Shown here one piece after another: positions 23,588 through 26,077 of a DNA stretch of 26,077 nucleotides (position 1 is the first letter of the stretch; the number at the start of each line of letters is the position of its first letter). The stretch is taken from assembly GCA_030670715.1 (NCBI GenBank), contig DAOVBC010000002.1:1-26077 (forward strand), given 5' to 3'. The notes under the pieces are model-generated. The model had not been told where the DNA came from, ran no database searches, and was given only the letters and a program-made list of their open reading frames with translations. Made by a program: the position numbers and the translations under genes. Origin of the DNA: Deltaproteobacteria bacterium. Its GTDB lineage: Bacteria; Desulfobacterota; Desulfobacteria; Desulfobacterales; SG8-13.

Positions 23588-24979
23588 ATGAACACTAAAA
23601 AAAAACAGAGAAGAATTTTAGCCGTCGATGATGATCCAAACCTTCTTCAGGTCGTAAAAATGAGGCTTGAAGCAGAAGGGTATCATGTGGTTAAGGCCTT
23701 AACCCAAAGCGATGCAATGAATGTTGCGTTGGAAGAACATGTTGACCTGGCGCTGGTCGATCTGAAACTTGCGGGAGCGACCGGCATTGGACTAATGCAG
23801 GAACTGCATCGGATTAACCCGCAAGTGCCTGTAATCATATACACAGGGCACGGCACGATCGAGAGTGCCGTGGAAGCGATGCGAAGAGGCGCTTACAGCT
23901 ATGTGGTAAAGCCTTTTGACTACAGTGAGCTTTTACACCAGATCAAGAATGGATTAGAACATGCCAGTTTGACGGCGGAATTGGAAAGGGTTCGCAATAG
24001 CATAAGGAGGCTTTACGGTTATGAAAATGTAGTTGCTAAAGGTAAAAAGATGAAAGCGGTATTCCGCCAGGTTGCACACGCAGCCCAAACGGATTCAAGC
24101 GTTTGTATCGAAGGAGAAAGCGGGACGGGAAAAGAACTGATTGCCAAAATTCTGCATTTAATCAGTTCAAGGCGAGACGGGCCTTTCGTTATCATCAATT
24201 GCGCGGCGATACCGGAAACGCTGCTGGAAAGTGAACTGTTCGGTTATGAAAGAGGTGCCTTTACAGGAGCGACCGTGAGTAAAAAAGGGCTGTTTGCCCT
24301 GGCCCATAAGGGTACGATCTTTTTAGATGAAATATCCGAAATGCCGCTGTCGATGCAGGCCAAGGTACTGCGTGTAATCCAGGAAAAAGAATTTTTCCCG
24401 CTGGGAAGTGACAAAACAGTTAAGGTTGATATCCGGCTTGTCGCCTCCTCTAACAAAAGCCTCAAAGATCAGGTCGAAAGGGGGTATTTTAGAGAAGATC
24501 TTTATTACCGTATTCATGTCATTTTGATTCAGCTGCCGCCTTTGAGGGAAAGAAGAGAAGATATCCCTTTGCTGGCGGAGTATTTCAGAATACATTTTTG
24601 CCAGAGGATGAACAAAAACGTAATTCGATTTTCATCAGCGGCAATAAATAAACTGATTCAATACAGCTGGCCCGGGAACATCAGAGAACTGAAGAACACG
24701 GTGGAAAATGCCGTCGTAATGGCCACCGGAGATGTCGTTGACGATAATGCCGTTCTGAAAAATCAGCCGGTGCGGCTGATACCCTTAAAACCTTACAAAG
24801 GCGCCAAAAAGGATTTCGAGAAAAAGTATTTAATCGACCTGTTTAAATATACGCGGGGAAATGTCAGCTGGGCAGCGAAGCTCTCGGGAAAATACCGTTC
24901 TGATCTATATGACTGGCTTAAAAAATACGATATGAGCATCGATGAATTCAGACAGGAAAAAAACAGTTTATCAATATGA
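23588..24979 (+). CDS. NtrC-family sigma-54-dependent response regulator, orphan
   Basis: This 463-residue activator has the full NtrC layout. The receiver (about 9-125) carries D14-D16, phosphoacceptor D58, T86 and K108. The AAA+ domain (about 148-385) carries Walker A GESGTGKE (176-183), the sigma-54 contact loop GAFTGA (223-228), Walker B TIFLDE (D247, E248) and the WPGNIRELKN element. A C-terminal helix-turn-helix resembling the Fis/GlrR type lies at about 415-450 (RGNVSWAAKLSGKYRSDLYDWL). When phosphorylated it should drive open-complex formation at sigma-54 promoters; two consensus promoters are present in the window (3475 and 22608). There is no adjacent histidine kinase. The ribosome-binding site is probably GGTGA 7 nt before the ATG. 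It converges on the outer-membrane gene 43 bp downstream. Confidence 0.95.
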   Translation: MNTKKKQRRILAVDDDPNLLQVVKMRLEAEGYHVVKALTQSDAMNVALEEHVDLALVDLKLAGATGIGLMQELHRINPQVPVIIYTGHGTIESAVEAMRRGAYSYVVKPFDYSELLHQIKNGLEHASLTAELERVRNSIRRLYGYENVVAKGKKMKAVFRQVAHAAQTDSSVCIEGESGTGKELIAKILHLISSRRDGPFVIINCAAIPETLLESELFGYERGAFTGATVSKKGLFALAHKGTIFLDEISEMPLSMQAKVLRVIQEKEFFPLGSDKTVKVDIRLVASSNKSLKDQVERGYFREDLYYRIHVILIQLPPLRERREDIPLLAEYFRIHFCQRMNKNVIRFSSAAINKLIQYSWPGNIRELKNTVENAVVMATGDVVDDNAVLKNQPVRLIPLKPYKGAKKDFEKKYLIDLFKYTRGNVSWAAKLSGKYRSDLYDWLKKYDMSIDEFRQEKNSLSI

Positions 24980-25022
24980 AATGGACTTTGAAACCGCTGG
25001 TAACAGCCGGCGGATAACCGGA

Positions 25023-26077
25023 CTAAAACCGGTATTCCAGGTCGCCGGAAAAGGTGGTCTGATCGAAGCCGCGGGCTTCGATGTTGAGCAGCAGGTTGGG
25101 TGTGAAGTAAAAGGTGAATCCGCCGTAGGCGCCAAAGTCATTCAAGTTCTCCAGCTCATCGCTTAAAAAAGTCGTACTGTTGAGCTGCTGCCGGTCAGTT
25201 TCTTCCCGGTAATACAAATAGGTCCCGCCGGCATAGAGTGCAAAGCGACGATGGTGAAGACCCAGTTCGGCCTTTGCGGTAAATTCCTGCCATTGAGTCT
25301 CTTTGTGAAATTGGTTTCCCAGGGTGGACGTGAATTCGTCTTCGAAACTGCCCCGGAAATATTCACCCTGCACTGCACCGTAAAAACCTGCTGATTTCGC
25401 CGATGACGACGTCTGAAAAAGGTTGAAGCGCAAGCCGCCGCCATAGGTCAATCCCGAATCGCTGATGCTCCCATCGTAGGAAACACCCAGCTCGCCGAAC
25501 ACCTCAAACCAATCGGTCACTCCGTATCGTATGATGGTGGTGTTGAGTTTCATGGTTGTGGGGAAATTATCCCTTTGACTGTCCGGCAGGTCAATCGGTT
25601 TGCGCAAGGTCACCCATGTGTCGGTTTCTACGTAGGCGTACTTCAGGCCGATTGATAGACTGCCGCCCGGAGTGTTGCGGCCTTTCCGCCTTTGTGCGGG
25701 GTGTTTCGGTTTTTTCTTCTTTTTGGTCTTGACGGTAGCCGGTGCCGGCTCGGGTTTTTTGGCCTGAGGTTGAACGGTCGGCGCTGGCTTCTGCACAGCA
25801 GGTGAAGCCGGTTTTGGTGTGACAGGAGCGGGTTTAACGGCCGGCACCGGTACAACCGGTGGCGGTACCGGCTGTGCCTTTACCGCTGCCGGTTCAGACG
25901 ATATTAATGTTTCCGATTTTTTGATCGATGCGTATTCGATTGCTTTTTTGTGCTTCAGTTCACGGCTTACCGATTCAGCCTCCTGCCGGGTAGAAAACGG
26001 GCCGACGTATACGCGATACCACTCTCCCATATTGGGGACCGGTTCTTTGCGGATAACCGTATCGACCCGGTATTTCT
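25023..26077 (-). CDS. SPOR-domain, proline-rich, outer-membrane beta-barrel protein (partial)
   Basis: The frame is open to the window edge, so the N-terminus is missing; the Met at 26030 is internal to a SPOR-like domain (KYRVDTVIR, then MGEWYRVYVGPFSTRQEAESV). A proline/alanine/lysine-rich linker follows (about 45-120 from that Met), ending in a basic run of lysines and arginines. The remaining 210 residues are alternating amphipathic strands rich in Gly, Tyr and Phe (GLKYAYVETDTWV, YGGGLRFNLF, GAYGGFTFYFTPN), ending in LEYRF with the terminal Phe typical of BAM-inserted barrels. SPOR domains bind denuded septal peptidoglycan, so it may tie the outer membrane to the cell wall. The barrel resembles an outer-membrane beta-barrel of unknown cargo. 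Confidence 0.78.
   Translation of the reverse strand, partial: KYRVDTVIRKEPVPNMGEWYRVYVGPFSTRQEAESVSRELKHKKAIEYASIKKSETLISSEPAAVKAQPVPPPVVPVPAVKPAPVTPKPASPAVQKPAPTVQPQAKKPEPAPATVKTKKKKKPKHPAQRRKGRNTPGGSLSIGLKYAYVETDTWVTLRKPIDLPDSQRDNFPTTMKLNTTIIRYGVTDWFEVFGELGVSYDGSISDSGLTYGGGLRFNLFQTSSSAKSAGFYGAVQGEYFRGSFEDEFTSTLGNQFHKETQWQEFTAKAELGLHHRRFALYAGGTYLYYREETDRQQLNSTTFLSDELENLNDFGAYGGFTFYFTPNLLLNIEARGFDQTTFSGDLEYRF

Overview
The window reads as ordinary bacterial chromosome of moderate GC content. The gene content suggests a Gram-negative deltaproteobacterium (Desulfobacterota, possibly Desulfobacterales). The pointers are a PurF paralogue with a degenerate glutaminase, several sigma-54 elements, a HAD-GH65 fusion, an outer-membrane barrel protein and many small structured intergenic repeats. 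This placement comes from recall of gene families, not from a marker gene.

Layout. 1-1100: the tail of a probable HD-domain hydrolase, then a small Hsp20-like protein and a receiver-only response regulator on the minus strand. 1691-3276: a mobile-repeat copy, then an exported trypsin-like protease with seven TPR repeats. 3277-3847: no protein gene, but a consensus sigma-54 promoter, a roughly 215-nt transcript ending at a strong intrinsic terminator, and a perfect 42-bp palindrome. 3848-4920: a hypothetical protein, a 214-bp nested inverted repeat and a second mobile-repeat copy. 4921-9950: a PurF-like protein lacking the glutaminase nucleophile, divergent from carB, and a small gene after carB. 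10055-13738 (minus): an acetolactate synthase regulatory subunit, a FabH-like ketoacyl synthase with a third repeat copy abutting its start codon, and typA. 13739-14530: a repeat-rich gap.

14531-19656 is an apparent sugar-phosphate operon: a trehalose-phosphatase-like HAD protein, a fused beta-phosphoglucomutase-like HAD plus GH65 phosphorylase, and a P-loop kinase. The fourth mobile-repeat copy lies just downstream and interrupts a reading frame whose stop codon touches the start of the next gene. 19847-21970 holds a Cas4/RecB-like nuclease fused to a DnaQ-like exonuclease domain (DUF2779 type) and an uncharacterised partner. 22590-24979: a receiver-only regulator behind a second consensus sigma-54 promoter, followed by an orphan NtrC-family sigma-54 activator. 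The window ends in a SPOR-proline-rich-beta-barrel outer-membrane protein.

Two themes stand out. One is a possible local sigma-54 circuit: an orphan activator, a sigma-54-driven single-domain regulator and a candidate sigma-54-driven small RNA 20 kb away. The other is a 102-104 bp hairpin-rich mobile element in four copies, two of them identical, with TA-type ends; it has altered the surroundings of at least two genes.
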